Shown: positions 16,501-27,279, counted from the stretch's first letter. The stretch is DNA of 46,859 nt from Bodo saltans (GCA_001460835.1 CYKH01001759.1:1-46859), one strand, 5' to 3'. Made by a program: numbers and translations. Notes: generated from the sequence alone by a model not told the origin.

Positions 16501-19500
16501 ACATGCATCGAGTACACTCAAGGCGAGCTCGCTCCAAAGCCAACAGACGATTCACAGGAGTTTATCTTCACGTTTTTCAAGGACATTTGCAATTCTCCAC
16601 AGGTCTACAAGCTTCAAGCAGTAATCAACCGAACTATTCAAACGCATCTCTCATCACTCGCGGCAAACATCAAGCTTCTCCAACGCTACCGCTTCATTTA
16701 CCTTCAAGACAAAAAGATTTCCGTTGAACAGCAAGCGAAAAACAACTACCACTGGATGGACTACGATGCTAAATTTCAGCTTTACCACAACATGATTGTC
16801 GACTTCGACGCTGATGCACATGTTCATGATCTTGGATTCATGAGATGCGATGAAAGCGCATTTTTCAACGAGCTCATTCAACACGTCAAGACATGGATTG
16901 CTCTGGAAGGGCAACAGCTGAACGAGACTGTGCGTCAACGCATGACCAAACGTGATACAAAAATCACGAAGACGACTGATGATTTGAGGCGTCCTTGCGA
17001 CGGAATTGAGGACTTGAAGTTTGTCCTCGAGACAATGGACGATGCGCGAGCTTCAACACTTGACGTAGAGGTTGACATTCGTGAAATTGAATTCATTTAC
17101 GATTCTATCTTGCACTTCGGTGTTGAAGTTAGTGGAGATGACAGGGCACAGGCCTTTGCGTTGCGAGGTAGGTGGGCGTACATCATGCAAGAGATTAACC
17201 AGATCGAAGAATCTCTTACGCCAAAGAAAATATTGTTCCGCGAGCACACCCAAAAGGAAGTGATACAGTTTGGTCAAGAAACAAAGCAAGCGCTGGCCGA
17301 TTACCGTGCTCGTGGCCCTGGTCGCGCAGACATCAATCTTCCGCAAGGCGTCGAACTAAAAAACCAGTGGCGGAATGAAGTGAAGTTCAAGCAAGCTCGC
17401 CGTGATAAGCTCACGAAAGCAGAGAAGTTATTTGGCCTTGATCTCACAACGTACCCACAACTGCAACAGTTGAACGATGAGCTCACACGTGTTGAAACTG
17501 TTTACGAACTTTATGAAGTGTGGGTCGAGATTCTTAAACGTTGGAATCGCAGCTCGTGGAAGGACTTGCTCATTGATGATCTTGAGCGAACAACTGACGA
17601 GAAAGTCAAAGCCGCTAGTAAGCTTGGGCGAACCCACGGCAGCGTCGAGCCTTTCCCTGCTGTTCAACAGCAGATTGTCAACTTCAAGAACTCGATGCCA
17701 CTGCTGAAAACGCTGAAGGAGCCAGCACTAAAAATGCGACATTGGAAGGAACTCATGCGAATCACTGGCCGCGAGTTTTCACTCGAGAACATTACACTCG
17801 ATGATTTGATCGCAATGGAGCTTTACAACTTCAGCGAAAAGATTGACGAAATCAGCAAGGCAGCCAAAGGTGAGCTGGCAGTTGAGAGTACACTTCAGAA
17901 TATCAAAGATTTCTGGGCATCGAAGGAGTTCTCAACCATGCGCTATGCACCGCGGAAGAACGAGCTTCGCTGTCAAGTGCTTGCTGACACATCCGACATT
18001 CAAGAAGCGGTTGACGACAACATCATCAATGTTCAGAATTTGGCAAGTTCAAAGTTTGTTGCGCCGTTCATCGATGATCTCAGGATCTGGGAAAAGAAGC
18101 TCGCCATGATCAACGACGTCATCGCCGTGTGGGTTGTTGTTCAAGTTAAGTGGCAATACCTTGAGTCAATTTTCAAAGGTAGTGAGGATATCGCCAATCA
18201 ACTGCCGAAGGAAGCCAACAAATTCAATGAACTTGACAAGAAATGGATTCGCATCATGAATGAGACAGTATCTGCCTCCAACGTTGACCTGTGCTGCAAC
18301 GTCCCCGATCGCCTCGTCGAGCTTAAATACATTGAGGAGAAGCTTGAGGAGTGCCAGAAAGACCTTGCAAATTATTTGGAGACAAAGCGATGCCTCTTTC
18401 CGCGTTTCTTCTTCATTTCCGATGACGAGCTACTATCAATCCTTGCGTCGAGTGGGGCAAGATCCGTTCAAGATCACATGCTGAAGATGTTCGACAACTG
18501 CGCCTTGCTCATCTTCAAGGGTGATAGTGAAACTATTGAGGGCGTTGACTCACAAGAAACGGAGCGACTCGATTTCGACAATCCCATTAACGCTGAGGGC
18601 CAGGCAGTCGAGAGCTGGCTGAGCCAAGTCTTGATTGAATCCAAATCGACACTCCGCGGAATTCTCAAAGCTGGAGTGTTCTACTATCCAAAGATGGATC
18701 GCCTCGAGTGGGTGCGAAAGTACCATGGAATGATCAACTTGTGCGGTTGCAAAATCTGGTGGACGTTCCAAATCGAGGACGCTTTCGCAAAGGTCAAGAA
18801 GGGAAAGAAAAGCGCTGTGAAGGACCTTTCTGCCAAGCTGTCGAACCAACTCACTGAGCTCGTTAGCGAGATGGACAAAGACCTACCAAAGCTTTACCGC
18901 AAAAAGATTAACACACTCATTATTGTTGATGTCCACGGTCGCGATATCGTTGATCGCTTTGTTCGTGACTCTGTCATGGACGCACGCGAGTTCGACTGGG
19001 AGTCGCAGTTGCGCTTCTACTGGTCCAAGATACCGGACACTTGCACCATCAATCAGTGTACGGGCAATTTCAACTTTGGCTATGAGTACATGGGCCTCAA
19101 CGGACGACTGGTCATCACGCCACTTACAGATCGCTGCTTCATGACGTTGACCCAAGCACTTAACTTCTACCTTGGTGGTGCCCCTGGTGGCCCAGCTGGA
19201 ACTGGTAAAACCGAGTCAGTCAAGGATCTTGCCAAAGCGATGTCAATCCAATGCGTTGTCTTCAACTGTGGCGAGGGCCTTGATTACAAAGCTATGGGTG
19301 CTATCTTTTCTGGTCTTTCGCAAGCTGGATCTTGGGGATGTTTCGATGAGTTCAACCGCATTGAACTTCCTGTACTATCCGTCGTGTCGGAGCAGCTGCG
19401 AAGTATCCAAGCTGCATTGAAGATGCAACAAACTCGTTTCATCTTCGGGGATAAGGAAATTGGTCTCGTCAACACGGTGGGAACGTTCATCACGATGAAT

Positions 19501-22500
19501 CCTGGTTACGCTGGCCGAGTGGAGCTCCCTGACAACTTGAAAGCACTCTTCCGTCCCGTTGTCATGGCAGTGCCTGATATGGAGCTCATCGCAGAGAACA
19601 TGCTTTTCTCTGAAGGGTTCACAACTGCTCGCGAGCTGGCCAAGAAGATGGTGACACTTTACGCCCTTGCTCGTGGGCAGCTGTCCAAGCAGCACCACTA
19701 CGATTGGGGTCTTCGTGCTCTCAAGGCTGTGCTGGTCATGGCGGGACAGCTTAAGCGTGGCAGCCCTGATCTTATTGAGAAATCGGTTCTCATGAGAGCT
19801 CTTCGTGACATGAATGCGCCTAAATTCATTGCAGAAGATGAGCCGCTCTTCAAAGGCCTCATCGGTGATTTATTCCCTGGACTTGATCCGACTCGTGTCC
19901 CCCAGGAGAACCTCACGAAAGCGTGCACTAAGGCAATGCGCGAGAATGGGCTGAAGGTAGATCATCGCCAGATTGACAAGGTTGTGCAGTTGTACGAGAC
20001 GATGCAAACACGTCATACGTCCATGGTGGTTGGTCCCACTGGTGGAGGCAAGTCTGTGGTGATCAACACACTATGTCGCGCACAAGACGAATTGAAGCTT
20101 CCAACGAAGCTCTACGTCGTCAACGCCAAGGCCCAGCCAACGACCGCACTGTACGGTGTCCTCGATCCGATGACTCGCAATTGGACTGACGGTCTCTTCT
20201 CCAATATTTTCCGTCAGATGAACCGTGCAACAGAGGGCAGCGACCGCGAGCGCCGCTATGTTGTCTTCGATGGTGATGTTGATGCTAAATGGGTGGAAGA
20301 CATGAACTCCGTCATGGATGATAACAAGCTTCTGACCTTACCAAACGGCGAACGTATCCGTCTGCAGCCCTTCTGCTCTCTGCTGTTCGAAGTCGGTGAT
20401 CTTCAGTACGCCAGCCCTGCCACCGTTTCTCGAGTTGGTATGGTGTTCCTTGATCCTATCAACCTCGGATGGCAGCCATTCTTGCATTCATGGAAGCACA
20501 AGCGCAACAAGGACGAGGTGGAGACCATGAATGAGCTTATCGACCAGTATGTTCAGCCTCTGATCAACTACATCCTTGACGGCATGGACGAAGATAGCGT
20601 TGTTGTTCCACCGAAACTCATGATTCCCACGACTGACCTAGGAATGGTGCGCCAACTAGCTACGATGATCCAGACCGTTATCACAGCGAAAATGACAACA
20701 CCTGAGCCCAAAGCACTGCAATGCATCTTCTTGTTCTGCTGTGTTTGGAGCTTTGGTGCACTCGTTGCCACTGAGAAGGACCGCGAGCGGTTTGACAAAT
20801 TCTTGAAGAAGATCTGTGGTTGGTCCTTGCAGGATGTTGGTGAGAATTGGCTGAGCCGCTTCGTTGGGGCTGGCTCTCTCCCTGAGCGCAAGACGATGTA
20901 CGACTACTTCTTCGACATTTCAGATGGCCGATGGAAGCCTTGGAATATCCTCGCATCTCCCTTTACACGCCCGATGGACGGCAAGTTCAGCTCCATTTTG
21001 GTTTCTACTGTCGACACTGAGCGTGGTATGTGGCTCCTCAACAAGATTGTGGGTAACCGCACCCCTGTCCTGTTTATTGGTGAGAGTGGTACCGCGAAAA
21101 CGGTAACCATTCAAGCCTTCCTCCGCAATCTTAAGAATCGCCCTGCTCAAGAATCCGATGATGAGGTGGAGCTTGAGGCAATGCTTCTCGAGATGAATTT
21201 CAGCTCTCGAACCACTAGTCTCGATGCTCAGCGTACATTGGAGGACAATATTGAGAAGCGAACCAACACGATTCTAGGCCCCCCTGCGAAGAAGCGCCTC
21301 CTTGTGTTTGTCGACGATATTAACATGCCGAAGGTCGATCTTTATGGCACCCAGCAGCCAATTGCCTTCCTCAAGCTACTGGTTGAGCGTGGCGGCTGGT
21401 ACGATCGATCAGATCTTATTTTCAAGCACGTCAAAGACACACAATTCCTCGCTGCGATGGCCCCACCTGGTGGTGGCCGCAATGCGCTTGACCCTCGCTT
21501 TGTTGCGCTGTTTACAGTGTTCAACGTCACGTTCCCGTCGGAGGAGTCGCTCCACACGATTTACAACCAGATCTTGAAAGACATGTATGACAGAATTTCG
21601 CCTGATGTCGCGGACCTGTCGTCGAAGATTACATCGATGACGCTTGACCTGTACAAGGCCATTGTTGTCGCACTTCCTGCGACACCTGCCAAGTTCCACT
21701 ACATCTTCAACTTACGCGACTTGTCGCGTGTGTACGAGGGATTATGCCGCGCGACAAGCGACAAATTCAGCAAGACTGAAGAGATTGTGCGCTTGTGGAG
21801 GAACGAAGTCACACGAGTGTTTGTCGATCGCATGCCCGATGACAATGACAAGAAGTTCGTGAATGATTCAATTCAAAAGCAGATTTCGGATAACTTCCCC
21901 AGCACGCTTGAATATTCCATGCAGGAGCCGATGCTGTTCGGCGACTTCGGTGATTTCGAGCCGGATAGTGACAAGGTTCGCCTGCGTCTTTACGAGGACT
22001 TTGGCCCTGAGTTCGGCCGAGTGCGTGGGCTTGTAGAGCTGATCCTCGAAGAGCTGAATACCCCAGTCATGAAACTGGACCTTGTCATGTTCGACATGGC
22101 CCTCGAGCATTTGATGCGTGTGAACCGCGTTCTTTCAACCTCTCGTGGACACTGCCTTCTTGTCGGTGTTGGTGGTAGCGGCAAACAGTCGCTGACGAAA
22201 CTGAGTGCGGCCATTTGCCAGATGTCCGTCTTCGAAATTGTGTTGTCGCGTGGCTACGGTGAAGATTTGTTCCGCGAGGACCTGAAAAAACTGTTCACTA
22301 AGATTGGTGTGGACCGCGAGAAGGTTGTCTTCTTGTTCACGGATAGCCACGTGAAACAGGAAGGCTTCTTGGAGCTGATCAACAACATGCTCGCCTCTGG
22401 TATGGTTCCTGCCTTGTTCCCTGAAGAGGAGAAAGAACCACTTTACTCCAGTGTTATGGAGGAAGTCATTGCCGCTGGACTGCCACCCTCGAAGGACAAT

Positions 22501-25500
22501 AAGTGGACTGCGTTCGTGTCTCGTTGTCGTGACAACCTACACGTCGTGCTCTCCATGTCTCCATCTGGTGAAGCCCTGCGTACCCGCTGCCGTAACTTCC
22601 CTAGTTTGATCAACAACACCACGATTGACTGGTTTATGAAGTGGCCGGAGCAGGCCCTAAAGGCCGTTTCAGCCAAGATCCTTGCTTCTGAGAGTCTCCC
22701 TGACTACCTCCGTGAGGTGATCACCGATCATGCCGTGCACGTCCACGTCACGTCAGATAATCTGTCTCTGAAGTATCAGTCACAACTGAAGCGCTACAAC
22801 TACGTCACTCCAAAGAACTTCCTTGGCTTCCTTGCCAACTACTCAAAACTTCTCATCCAGAAGCGTGAGGAAATTGACGATGTCGTGGAAAAGTTCAGCA
22901 TTGGTCTCGAGAAGCTACAGAAAGCCCAGGATGATGTCACCATCCTGCAACAGGAACTCGCTGAGAAGGAAGTGACCCTGCGCGAGAAGACTGCTGTCAA
23001 TGAGGCAACCATGCGAGAAATCAAGGATGCCAAAGGTAAAGCAGATAAGCGAAAAGAAGAAGCAATGGCGATGGAGGTACAACTAAGCGTTCAGAGCGTC
23101 GAAATTGAACGAGAGAGCGCCGAGGCTGCTTCTGTCCTCGCTGTCGCTATGCCCGCCCTTGACCAAGCTATGGAGTCCGTCAAACAACTAGACTCTCGTT
23201 CTATCACTGAGCTGAAGTCATTCGCTAACCCGTCTCAAAACGTTGTCGCCGTGGTAAGAATGGTGTGCATCGTGAAGGGCGTGGCAAATCCGTCCTGGGA
23301 GGCAGGTAAGGCCATGATGGGCCAAAGTGACTTCATCGGCTCGTTGATTGACATCAACAAGCTTGCCCCAACTCTCACTCAAGGCAAGATGAACGACGTG
23401 GCCAAGGTCTTGAAGGAGTTCCCTGTGAATTCGACTGATCTCAAAAAAAGTAGTCTTGCCGCCTCGGGGCTCATGTTGTGGGTCGAAGCGATGCGCACGT
23501 ACTGGGATACTGCTAAAGAGGTGCTGCCAAAGCAAGCCCGTGTGAAGGAGCTAGAGGCGCAAAAAGCTCATGCCGAAAAGCAACTTGCTCACTACCGTGA
23601 TGAAGTCGAGCAGCTCACGTTAAGCTTGCAACGCCTTGATGAGCAGCTTGAGGCTGGTATGACTGAGGCGCGACAACTCGAAGCTGAGAAGGCGCTGATG
23701 GAGAAGCGTCTGCGCGCAGCCACAAAACTTCTTGATGGCTTCGGAAGCGAGCGTGGTCGTTGGACTGATGAAAAGAAGAACCTTGGAGATGCTCGCACTC
23801 GATTGGTCGGTGACTGCCTTGAAGGCGCAGCATTTCTGTCGTACCTGGGAGCTTTCACTTTCCAATTCCGCCACGACGCCCTGAACGACTACTGGCTGCC
23901 AGACCTCATCGAGAAGCAGGTTCCTCTGACGGAGCCCTTCAATATTCAAGCTCTACTTACCAATGAAGTCGCCGTTTCTCAATGGGCAAGCAATGGTCTT
24001 CCTTCCGACGAACTTTCGATTCAGAACGGTATCCTTACATCCCTCAGCACCCAAGCCCTCGGTAAAGGAAAGCGTGCTGGCAAGGTTCGATTCCCACTGT
24101 GCATTGACCCCCAGATGCAAGCTGTCACTTGGATCAAGCGTATGCACTCCGAGAACTCACGTTTCGAAGTTGCGTCCTTTGCTGACCACGATTTCCTCAA
24201 GCGCCTCGAGTTCGCGATTCAATACGGAAACCCATTCTTGTTCGAGAATGTTGATGAGTTCATTGATCCCATTATTGACGCAGTGCTGGACCCGCAGTTC
24301 CGTGACGATAGTGGTCAACGAATGATTCGCCTTGGTGACAAAGAAATTGCCTGGGATGAAAACTTCAAGTTATACTTGTGCACCAAACTTGCCAACCCCA
24401 ACTACACGGCGGAGGTGTTTGGAAAGACGATGGTGATCAATTATGGTGTCACACAAGACGGTCTTGAGTCGCAGCTTCTTAACTTCGTCGTTGCTAGTGA
24501 GCGCAGCGACCTTCAGCGCCAGAGCGAGGAGCTTGTACAAACGATGGCAGAGAACAAAGCACAGTTGAAGCAGCTTGAGGATTCTTTGATCAGAGAACTC
24601 ACGCTTGCCACTGGTAACATCCTAGATAACGACGAGCTCATTGAGACTCTTGAGAACACGAAGAACAGTGCGACCGAAGTTGGTATGAAACTTGCCCAAG
24701 CGAAGGAGACTGCTCGCATCACAGATATCTCCCGTCAAGAGTACCGACCTGCTGCCAAGCGTGGTGCTGCACTGTACTTCATCATTTCTCAGCTCGCCGC
24801 AATCAATTCAATGTACGAGTACTCACTCTCGGCTTTCCTGCACGATGTGTTCGGATTTTCAATCACCAAGTCGGAGCCTTCTTTCGAAATTAGCACCCGA
24901 CTGATGAACATTATCAATGCCGTCACATACAATTTGTACTGCTATGTCTGCATGGGTATCTTTGAGAAGCACAAGCTGATGCTTTCATTCCAAATTGGCG
25001 TGCGCCTGCTCACGCAAGAAGGACGATTAGACCCCCTTGAGCTTGAGTTTTTCTTGCGCGGTTGTGTCCTTGCCGCTAAAGACTTCCCCGCCAACCCAGG
25101 ACCATGGCTTACTGAGCGCCAGTGGAATGATATTTGCAAGCTAGCACGAACCATCGACGTGTTTGCAAAGCTGACTGACGATGTTATTCGAAATCCTGAT
25201 CAATGGCGTCAGTGGATGGCCCTCGATCGACCGGAGGACGTCAACGTCGTTCTCCCGTGTGGCTATGGCGAGCGAATCTCTGTGTTCCAGCGTCTTTGCC
25301 TTCTCAGGTGCTTCCGTTCGGATCGTGTGTACATCGCCGCGGCTCATTTCGTGAGCACTTGCGATCTGCTCGGTGAGAGATTCGTCGTCCCGCCGATTTT
25401 GAAGTACAAGGATGTATTTGACAAGAGCTCGAGCCTTTCACCAATTGTCTGTGTTGTGTCCCCTGGTGCGAACCCCACAGATGAAATTGTCAAGCTTGCT

Positions 25501-27279
25501 GAGAAGGAGGTTGGGCTTGCGAAGCTTCGCTCGATTTCCCTTGGCCAGGGTCAGGGCGAAGAGGCCATGAAGATGGTGGAACTTGGTGCTGTCCGTGGTC
25601 ACTGGGTGCTTCTCCAAAACTGCCACTTGCTCATCAAATGGATGAAGGACTTGGAGAAGGTTATCGAGAAGCGCGACCAGAATCCCCCTCATCAAGAGTT
25701 CCGTCTATGGCTGACAACTGAGCCTTCTGAGGACTTCCCCATGGGTATCTTGCAACGTTCGCTGAAGGTCGTGAATGAACCGCCGAACGGACTGAAGATG
25801 AATATGAAGAACACCCTTTCAAAGGTGAGCGAGGAGCAGCTGGAGGCCTGCCCGCACGGAGCATTCCGTCCACTGGTCTACACCCTTGCATTCTTCCACG
25901 CCGTCGTGCAAGAGCGCCGGAAGTATGGTAAGATCGGTTGGAACGTCGTCTACGATTTCAACGAGACAGACTTCACCATCTCGATGCGCCTCACGGACAC
26001 GTACCTTGCCAAAGCCCAGCGTAACGGTGATCCGATCCCATGGCAGACGATCCGCTACCTTGTTGGAGAGGCTATGTACGGTGGTCGTGTCACTGACGCC
26101 GTCGACCGACGCATTGTGAACGCTTACCTCGATGAGTACATGGGCGACTTCCTGTTCGACACTTTCCAGCCCTTCCACTTCTTCGTGAACGACCAAGTTG
26201 ATTATTGCCTGCCCCCTGGAAGCACAGACCTAACGAAGCCGATCCCGCTGATTGCCATGCAGGCACACGTCGATGAAATGCCGATGGACAACGCCCCCGA
26301 TGTCTTCGGTCTGCACCCAAATGCCGAAACCGGCTACTTGCGAACTGCGGCAGAAACGATGTGGGCGAACCTCCTTGAGCTGATGCCACGCTCTGGCGGT
26401 GAGATAGCTGGTGGCGAGTCCCGTGAGAGTCTCCTCACGAAACTGTCAGCGGAAATTCTTGCTCAAGTTCCCCCACCGTTTGACCGAAAAGCTATCATGC
26501 GCGCCGAGAAAGAAAAGGCTCGCCAGCAGAAGCAAGAGAACTTGATGCCCACCCAAGTCGTACTCATGCAAGAGATCGAGCGCTGGAACAGCCTCGTGAA
26601 TCTGATGGTGTCCAGCCTGAAGGACCTCCAGAAGGCTCTCGCTGGTATCATCGGTATGAGCGCGGATCTTGACGATCTTGCCTCCGCCCTCAATAACGGT
26701 CAGCTTCCAGCGAAGTGGCGGAAGCTAGCACCCTCAACTCGCAAGAACCTTGGCCGGTGGCTCGCTCACTTCCAACGCCGTTACCAGCTCTACAAGGTTT
26801 GGATTGAGGAGGGCGAGCCGAAGTGCATGTGGCTCTCGGGACTGATGATCCCTGAGTCCTACATTTCTGCGCTCGTTCAGATTACTTGCCGCAAGTACGT
26901 GTGGCCGCTGGACCGCTCTACCATCTTCACCACCGTCACGCAATTCGCGAGTGCCGCCGACGTGAAGGACCGCCCCAAGGATGGAGCGTACGTTCACGGC
27001 TTGTATCTTGAAGGTGCACGCTGGGATTCAACCAAGGGTCATTTGATTCACCAAGAAAAGAAACAGCTCATCACTGAAATGCCAGTGATGCAAATCATCC
27101 CAACTGAGACTTCGAAGCTGAAGCTTGTTGGCACTCTCCGCACTCCAGTTTACGTCACCAGCGACCGTAGAAATGCTGCTGGTGTCGGCTTGGTGTTCGA
27201 GGCAGACTTGAAGTCTGTTCACCACCAATCGCACTGGATCTTGGAGTCCGTTGCGCTGTGCCTGAACTCTGACGATTAG
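13549..27279 (+). CDS. DNAH10: Axonemal inner-arm dynein heavy chain, 1-alpha/DNAH10 type
   Basis: An intact 4576-aa dynein heavy chain. The N-terminal half is the tail and linker. The ring follows with P-loops at 1881 (GPAGTGKT, AAA1), 2162 (GPTGGGKS, AAA2), 2511 (GESGTAKT, AAA3) and 2873 (GVGGSGKQ, AAA4). AAA1 also has the Walker B block CFDEFNRIE. A coiled-coil stalk begins near 3110, with the microtubule-binding domain at about 3220-3340, then AAA5, AAA6 and the long C-terminal domain. Within AAA1-AAA2, KAVLVMAGQLKRGSPDL, RALRDMNAPKF and WVEDMNSVMDDNKLLTLPNG match DNAH10/Chlamydomonas DHC1 better than outer-arm or cytoplasmic chains as I recall them. This chain is half of the two-headed inner arm I1/f, which sets bend shape in the flagellum. 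Length fits (human 4471 aa). It is the first gene of the rightward unit, next to the 51-bp repeats. The ATG follows a good splice acceptor. Confidence 0.9.
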   Translation: MSKDPRLEWLGAAIKRCLKWVDDVSIKELLDRDGVIGNLMTVFEGDLSKSSVIIITASEDDTFEVDENVGEGDDRVEKVRHQRLQLVTTFVSNSNVSGSQGGGQIRCLFATKVVTTPVLEEDAQGWEDPDCAINHAFEVISMLAPSLPSFHAMISFAFQPFIEDSNATGEGVAGTRQLQQEVVNWVKRLNQHVAGFIGQVCAERKLPMPSNPIPIGDSDADIKAAASNDDIIKDIDTTVAMWHAEISSALAQEPQKEGPLGEIEYWKEKYSALSALYEQINQPKVKIILKVAAEAECNAWHSISGTITLLFRQYAEAKDNVKFLSTLERHFRTIHGVTPEGGTLQPITDTMSSMMMAIRMVWIISRYYCTEEKMIGLLEKIANLIAQKVSQHIDFRTILNQTPVEAKRKIKEGQQALMKWKSAYTHVQEEINQSEREQHWVFDTKRLFDTTDYMTERCTELLEIVNVIEYYNTVLGSQLKAVLTDTAGIEKILKDVEKLKKPIETLTFDPFERKAIHNWQVMYSNFNSSVSTLDQQVSQFIQRIFDDELRSAESAFELLQSFKNMHSRGGGDVLDINQLMSSKADKILSQYLNEVHRVQSIFLANCENPPLTKNQPPIAGSIHWSSSLYQRLKKPIVRFQEEDMLYSAVGKQVKSKYVEVARMMKDYATVRFEKWKDDVKGTTDSFLKMKILRKEGDEMYVVNFNTSLFETIKEAKYLDRLGFEIPQEALNVTLQDEAYHNYVENLKSMLISFNYELSLVDGPEKLILAKNIKDLKDALEPGFTELNWISLGISEFVVNCNKAITEFRNLSREVRKSADHIQTQVVNKIAATQLVPDLSDFATFGELPELQSVVDAIERHRVEKIDACVRAYATVKPLLTKIESQIVGSHDGKCTLLESYYAHWERRIWKALQKMVVTSLNRFASLLGYQAKGKKARPPLFKVTVVLTSEPTYSPQHQEITNAFHKIQTGIIETTKQFVRWMRGTCIEYTQGELAPKPTDDSQEFIFTFFKDICNSPQVYKLQAVINRTIQTHLSSLAANIKLLQRYRFIYLQDKKISVEQQAKNNYHWMDYDAKFQLYHNMIVDFDADAHVHDLGFMRCDESAFFNELIQHVKTWIALEGQQLNETVRQRMTKRDTKITKTTDDLRRPCDGIEDLKFVLETMDDARASTLDVEVDIREIEFIYDSILHFGVEVSGDDRAQAFALRGRWAYIMQEINQIEESLTPKKILFREHTQKEVIQFGQETKQALADYRARGPGRADINLPQGVELKNQWRNEVKFKQARRDKLTKAEKLFGLDLTTYPQLQQLNDELTRVETVYELYEVWVEILKRWNRSSWKDLLIDDLERTTDEKVKAASKLGRTHGSVEPFPAVQQQIVNFKNSMPLLKTLKEPALKMRHWKELMRITGREFSLENITLDDLIAMELYNFSEKIDEISKAAKGELAVESTLQNIKDFWASKEFSTMRYAPRKNELRCQVLADTSDIQEAVDDNIINVQNLASSKFVAPFIDDLRIWEKKLAMINDVIAVWVVVQVKWQYLESIFKGSEDIANQLPKEANKFNELDKKWIRIMNETVSASNVDLCCNVPDRLVELKYIEEKLEECQKDLANYLETKRCLFPRFFFISDDELLSILASSGARSVQDHMLKMFDNCALLIFKGDSETIEGVDSQETERLDFDNPINAEGQAVESWLSQVLIESKSTLRGILKAGVFYYPKMDRLEWVRKYHGMINLCGCKIWWTFQIEDAFAKVKKGKKSAVKDLSAKLSNQLTELVSEMDKDLPKLYRKKINTLIIVDVHGRDIVDRFVRDSVMDAREFDWESQLRFYWSKIPDTCTINQCTGNFNFGYEYMGLNGRLVITPLTDRCFMTLTQALNFYLGGAPGGPAGTGKTESVKDLAKAMSIQCVVFNCGEGLDYKAMGAIFSGLSQAGSWGCFDEFNRIELPVLSVVSEQLRSIQAALKMQQTRFIFGDKEIGLVNTVGTFITMNPGYAGRVELPDNLKALFRPVVMAVPDMELIAENMLFSEGFTTARELAKKMVTLYALARGQLSKQHHYDWGLRALKAVLVMAGQLKRGSPDLIEKSVLMRALRDMNAPKFIAEDEPLFKGLIGDLFPGLDPTRVPQENLTKACTKAMRENGLKVDHRQIDKVVQLYETMQTRHTSMVVGPTGGGKSVVINTLCRAQDELKLPTKLYVVNAKAQPTTALYGVLDPMTRNWTDGLFSNIFRQMNRATEGSDRERRYVVFDGDVDAKWVEDMNSVMDDNKLLTLPNGERIRLQPFCSLLFEVGDLQYASPATVSRVGMVFLDPINLGWQPFLHSWKHKRNKDEVETMNELIDQYVQPLINYILDGMDEDSVVVPPKLMIPTTDLGMVRQLATMIQTVITAKMTTPEPKALQCIFLFCCVWSFGALVATEKDRERFDKFLKKICGWSLQDVGENWLSRFVGAGSLPERKTMYDYFFDISDGRWKPWNILASPFTRPMDGKFSSILVSTVDTERGMWLLNKIVGNRTPVLFIGESGTAKTVTIQAFLRNLKNRPAQESDDEVELEAMLLEMNFSSRTTSLDAQRTLEDNIEKRTNTILGPPAKKRLLVFVDDINMPKVDLYGTQQPIAFLKLLVERGGWYDRSDLIFKHVKDTQFLAAMAPPGGGRNALDPRFVALFTVFNVTFPSEESLHTIYNQILKDMYDRISPDVADLSSKITSMTLDLYKAIVVALPATPAKFHYIFNLRDLSRVYEGLCRATSDKFSKTEEIVRLWRNEVTRVFVDRMPDDNDKKFVNDSIQKQISDNFPSTLEYSMQEPMLFGDFGDFEPDSDKVRLRLYEDFGPEFGRVRGLVELILEELNTPVMKLDLVMFDMALEHLMRVNRVLSTSRGHCLLVGVGGSGKQSLTKLSAAICQMSVFEIVLSRGYGEDLFREDLKKLFTKIGVDREKVVFLFTDSHVKQEGFLELINNMLASGMVPALFPEEEKEPLYSSVMEEVIAAGLPPSKDNKWTAFVSRCRDNLHVVLSMSPSGEALRTRCRNFPSLINNTTIDWFMKWPEQALKAVSAKILASESLPDYLREVITDHAVHVHVTSDNLSLKYQSQLKRYNYVTPKNFLGFLANYSKLLIQKREEIDDVVEKFSIGLEKLQKAQDDVTILQQELAEKEVTLREKTAVNEATMREIKDAKGKADKRKEEAMAMEVQLSVQSVEIERESAEAASVLAVAMPALDQAMESVKQLDSRSITELKSFANPSQNVVAVVRMVCIVKGVANPSWEAGKAMMGQSDFIGSLIDINKLAPTLTQGKMNDVAKVLKEFPVNSTDLKKSSLAASGLMLWVEAMRTYWDTAKEVLPKQARVKELEAQKAHAEKQLAHYRDEVEQLTLSLQRLDEQLEAGMTEARQLEAEKALMEKRLRAATKLLDGFGSERGRWTDEKKNLGDARTRLVGDCLEGAAFLSYLGAFTFQFRHDALNDYWLPDLIEKQVPLTEPFNIQALLTNEVAVSQWASNGLPSDELSIQNGILTSLSTQALGKGKRAGKVRFPLCIDPQMQAVTWIKRMHSENSRFEVASFADHDFLKRLEFAIQYGNPFLFENVDEFIDPIIDAVLDPQFRDDSGQRMIRLGDKEIAWDENFKLYLCTKLANPNYTAEVFGKTMVINYGVTQDGLESQLLNFVVASERSDLQRQSEELVQTMAENKAQLKQLEDSLIRELTLATGNILDNDELIETLENTKNSATEVGMKLAQAKETARITDISRQEYRPAAKRGAALYFIISQLAAINSMYEYSLSAFLHDVFGFSITKSEPSFEISTRLMNIINAVTYNLYCYVCMGIFEKHKLMLSFQIGVRLLTQEGRLDPLELEFFLRGCVLAAKDFPANPGPWLTERQWNDICKLARTIDVFAKLTDDVIRNPDQWRQWMALDRPEDVNVVLPCGYGERISVFQRLCLLRCFRSDRVYIAAAHFVSTCDLLGERFVVPPILKYKDVFDKSSSLSPIVCVVSPGANPTDEIVKLAEKEVGLAKLRSISLGQGQGEEAMKMVELGAVRGHWVLLQNCHLLIKWMKDLEKVIEKRDQNPPHQEFRLWLTTEPSEDFPMGILQRSLKVVNEPPNGLKMNMKNTLSKVSEEQLEACPHGAFRPLVYTLAFFHAVVQERRKYGKIGWNVVYDFNETDFTISMRLTDTYLAKAQRNGDPIPWQTIRYLVGEAMYGGRVTDAVDRRIVNAYLDEYMGDFLFDTFQPFHFFVNDQVDYCLPPGSTDLTKPIPLIAMQAHVDEMPMDNAPDVFGLHPNAETGYLRTAAETMWANLLELMPRSGGEIAGGESRESLLTKLSAEILAQVPPPFDRKAIMRAEKEKARQQKQENLMPTQVVLMQEIERWNSLVNLMVSSLKDLQKALAGIIGMSADLDDLASALNNGQLPAKWRKLAPSTRKNLGRWLAHFQRRYQLYKVWIEEGEPKCMWLSGLMIPESYISALVQITCRKYVWPLDRSTIFTTVTQFASAADVKDRPKDGAYVHGLYLEGARWDSTKGHLIHQEKKQLITEMPVMQIIPTETSKLKLVGTLRTPVYVTSDRRNAAGVGLVFEADLKSVHHQSHWILESVALCLNSDD

